From the NCBI GenBank assembly GCA_017311315.1, contig CM029636.1:23429695-23493694 (forward strand): a stretch of 64,000 nucleotides of DNA, in the 5' to 3' direction. The position numbers and the translations under genes were made by a program. The number at the start of each line of letters is the position of its first letter. The first letter of the stretch is position 1. Positions 61,341 through 64,000 of the stretch are shown here, piece after piece. The notes under the pieces are model-generated. The model was not told where the DNA came from, did not search any database, and saw only the letters and a list, made by a program, of their open reading frames with translations. The DNA is from Dendrocalamus latiflorus (Eukaryota > Streptophyta > Magnoliopsida > Poales > Poaceae).

Positions 61341-61689
61341 GCGCGAACCCACAGGTGTGACGCCGAGGCTCTAGTGTGTGGGCGTGCGTTGCAAAGTCCA
61401 CTCTCTTTTTGTATGCTTGTGCTGTACGCCCCCCTTTTTATGAATAAAGTGGAAATCGCCCCCGCATTCTGATTACTTGTGCTGCTTTGCCCCGTGCAGC
61501 TGCTTGATAAGGGCCGGTTGCTAGTCGCTGACCTTGTGACTCGGCGACATCTTCGTCATTGGGGATGGGCCGAGGACTCGCTAAAATTTTGGGCGGCCCG
61601 GGCTTCAGCGGGAGAGGCTTCGGCGCGGGGGCATATTAAGGTGGAGTCGAACGAGGAGCGACCGTGACTACCTGAGAGCGCTTGTAGAC

Positions 61690-63853
61690 TGAGAGACCAT
61701 GTGGAGGTCATCCCATGTGTATGATGAGTAATTGACATCGGTTTAGGAAAGTCGAGTTTGGATTGTGTGGTCGGACCTTGTCATTGCGTGATGCAACGGG
61801 CTCGGTCGGACTTGGTCAACCTTGGTCGTATGGACTTAGGATGCATATTCTAATAATTCGACAGGTTTGAACTTCGTCATGCGTAAGTATGATGTTTTGA
61901 TGCTATTTATGCTTTCATGTATCGAGTGGTGCTATTTGATGTGTTTCTTGTTTGTGTTGGCTGCAGGACGTCGAGGCGGAGTCGTGGCGAGACACGAGGT
62001 GATCGGACTAGGCGCAGGTGGCGTTGAGGTCAGAACGGTCGGGATGTGTCAAAGACAGCGGAGACTCGAGGTGGTTGCGAGGCTTGGACGACAAGGAGCG
62101 CGGAAGCTTCCCGGAAGGTGCAGGAGGGGCGAATTGGTAATTTCGCGAGGCTGCACAAGCGGGAGCGGGCTCCGTTGGATTTAGCGGGCATAACGGGGTG
62201 GAGACCCGTTAGCCAAGGGCTATAAATAGGAGGGAGTGGCTGCATGCCCCCTCATGGATTTTAGAAAGAGTTAGGGTTTGCTAGAGTTAAAAGAGGCTTT
62301 GAGAGTTTGTTTTGGCTTTAGGCTTTAGTTGGTGAGGATTTAGTGGTTAAGAGCAGGAGGGACACATGGTTCTGTTGGCCTCTTCGTAGCTTTTCTCAGT
62401 GGTGTCTCCTCTCCAGGATAGAGTTCTTGAGTTGAGTTCTTGAGATGGAGAGGGACTGTTGAGCAACTATGTAATCATTCCTCTGCTGTAATCGGGGTAT
62501 CGGGACTCATCTGTATACCTTTTGTTCCCTGGAATGAAATCTCTGGAGTTAGTTTTCAGTTCGTGCCTGTTTCTCTTTGATGCTCATTTGGGTTGATTTT
62601 TGAGTTTCTTGTTTTCTTGTTGTTTGTTGCTGAGATGGACCAAAATGGGTTGCTCTAGGTTGGGATGATGTCTCAAGATCATTTGATCAATTTTCCCAAG
62701 AGCAAACTTTGTGTAATCTCAGATTTTCCATTTTCAGCCTCTCTGTTCATATTTTACTCTCTAGGGTTTTGATGAATCTCTTGATTCCCTTGAGGAAATG
62801 ACCTGAGATTCTGGCTGGGATGTCCTTAGATTATTGTTAACTTGATTGCAAAATCTCATGTGCAAAGGACTTGTGAGTCTTGAGTAATTTGGATTTTAGG
62901 TTGTCCCTGTTCAGTTTATGCTCTTTTCTAGGGTTTAATGCATTTCTTGATTCCCTCCATGAGATGGCATGAAATTTGGACTCTCTAGTCCTGGGGCTAT
63001 TGCTAATCTATCTGCAAAGTTTCGTGGCCAAAGGATCAAAGAGCAAATGGGAATTTAAGTCTTTGTCGCTGCTCTCTGTAACTTTCAGATTTTGGCTCAA
63101 ATCTGATTTTCTTGACTTCTTGATGAATTCTTTTAATGCCTGATGCCTCTCTACTATTTAATTCTTGTTCGTGATCTTTTGGGCTAAGTAGTGCAGCTGG
63201 ATTTCATCGTTTTCCTCAGTTTGTGGATGGTCTGCAATTTTACTACTTGCTGTTTTTCAGACTGCACAATTCTTGTTTTCAGGCAGCAGCTACAGTATAC
63301 ATTTTTAGCACTTCTTCTTGCTGAAAAACAACAGCTTGCCTTGCTGAAAACAGTAGTGAACAGCAGCATTTTCAGCACTTCTTCTTGCTGAAAAACAGCA
63401 GCATTTTCAGCACTTCTTGCTGAAAACAGCAGCGAACAACAGTATTTTTAGGACTGCTTCTTGCTGAAAAACAGCTGCTTGTCTTGCTGAAAATAGCAGT
63501 GAACAGCAGTATTTTCAGGACTGATTCTTGCTGAAAAAACAGCAGCTGTCTTGCTGAAAACAACAGTGAACATCAATATTTTCTGGACTGTTTCTTGCTT
63601 GCTGAAAACAGTAGAAAATAGCAATATGCGCCTAGAGTGTTGTTTCTTTTAGTCTTTGGGCAAGTTGGTTCTTGAGGCACCTAGTCATTTCAGTTTCTCG
63701 GCAATATTGTGCTTGATTTCCAGATAGCTTAAAACATCTTCTTCATAGCTTTTATAGCTATCGGAGAAATGAGATCTTTGTGAATACTTTGGGGGCGAGT
63801 TTTTTTTAAAAGGCACCATTCACCCCTCCTCTGTTGCCATTTTCGATCCAACA
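61690..63853 (+). mobile_element. Solo LTR of the SIRE-like Copia family
   Basis: 2164 bp from TGAGAGACCATGTGG to TCGATCCAACA, plus orientation. A perfect target duplication TAGAC flanks it (61685-61689 and 63854-63858). TATA box TATAAATAGG at 62221-62230. Its first ~650 bp align to the LTRs at 34759 and 44738 in the opposite direction (shared CCGGAAGGTGCAGGAGGGGC region). The end block (CACCATTCACCCC) matches the solo LTR at 27331. Confidence 0.9.
63250..63620. repeat. GCTGAAAACAGCAG minisatellite inside the solo LTR
   Basis: About six imperfect units of ~45-75 bp: TTGCTGAAAA(A)CAGCAG, GTGAACAGCAG, then TATTTTCAGGACT or CATTTTCAGCACTTCTTC. The core GCTG..CAGC is palindromic. Not present in the full-length element's LTRs. 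Confidence 0.82.
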
Positions 63854-63858
63854 TAGAC

Positions 63859-64000
63859 ACTAGGTCTTCGGGAATGTGACTACCAAACACCTTTGTAAAC
63901 ATTCTTCTGTGAATGCAATAGACTTTGATTGGAGTACGTGTCCCCATCGATATTCATGACCGCACCGATCTCCAACCACCTCGTATGACTTGGTGCTGAT
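63859..64000. other. Right flank of the solo LTR, unassigned
   Basis: 141 bp to the window edge. A short minus-strand frame exists but shows no motif. It should be contiguous with the sequence left of 61690 before the LTR inserted. Confidence 0.4.

Noticed and set aside
61690..63853. 3' LTR of the gypsy-type domain element at 58.4-61.5 kb
   Set aside because: It is flanked by its own TAGAC duplication and belongs to the SIRE-like Copia family, so it is a separate solo LTR.

Overview
The window is nuclear DNA of a flowering plant, almost certainly a grass and most likely rice (Oryza) or a close relative. The evidence is a plant actin gene with the usual plant intron positions, an S-domain receptor kinase, an NB-ARC resistance-gene fragment, and transposable elements resembling those common in rice (Copia, SIRE-like Copia, a Gypsy element with an ORF0, CACTA, MITEs). 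There are no bacterial features, no operons and no CRISPR. Most of the 64 kb is transposon. Only three host genes are substantial, and all three carry lesions.

Layout. 1-1075 (-): remnant of a plant-mobile-domain protein. 1255-3108 (-): truncated NYN/LOTUS (MARF1-like) gene. 5110-7380 (-): actin gene with TATA box, 5'UTR intron and four coding exons, broken on paper by a one-base insertion in coding exon 2. 7.4-11.9 kb: non-coding, with a TIR element, homopolymer and microsatellite runs, a degenerate GTTTCAT array and a ~143-bp tandem repeat. 11.89-12.45 kb (-): NB-ARC (NLR) pseudogene, cut by a Copia element (12453-19256, TSD ATAAT). That Copia is itself cut in gag by a non-autonomous CACTA element (13305-15133, TSD CAA) carrying a rearranged histone H3 gene. 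19968-33055 (-): decayed Gypsy element with ORF0, an unusual acidic insertion in gag, and a very long 5' LTR that hosts a solo LTR (27331-29418, TSD GCAAG). 33286-34758: two tandem LTR fragments. 34759-46754 (-): young SIRE-like Copia element with near-identical ~2.05-kb LTRs and an intact 1065-aa pol frame, but a stop codon in gag, a gag/pol frame break and a 5' LTR lacking its outer ~58 bp. 46755-49620: debris of a second SIRE-like element. 49.6-53.0 kb: CACTA debris with a Ptta/En/Spm-type domain. 53265-57640: an intronless G-type lectin receptor kinase (+) enclosed by a long inverted repeat. 57846-58091: small solo LTR. 58.4-61.5 kb (+): decayed 'gypsy-type transposase' domain gene, followed by another SIRE-family solo LTR (61690-63853, TSD TAGAC).

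The genes do not form a pathway. What ties the window together is layered transposition and gene capture. The most unusual items are the histone H3 remnant that keeps promoter, N-tail and C-terminus but lacks the histone-fold core; the receptor kinase inside ~380-480-bp inverted arms; and the two solo LTRs that each gained a different minisatellite about 0.23 kb from the LTR 3' end.
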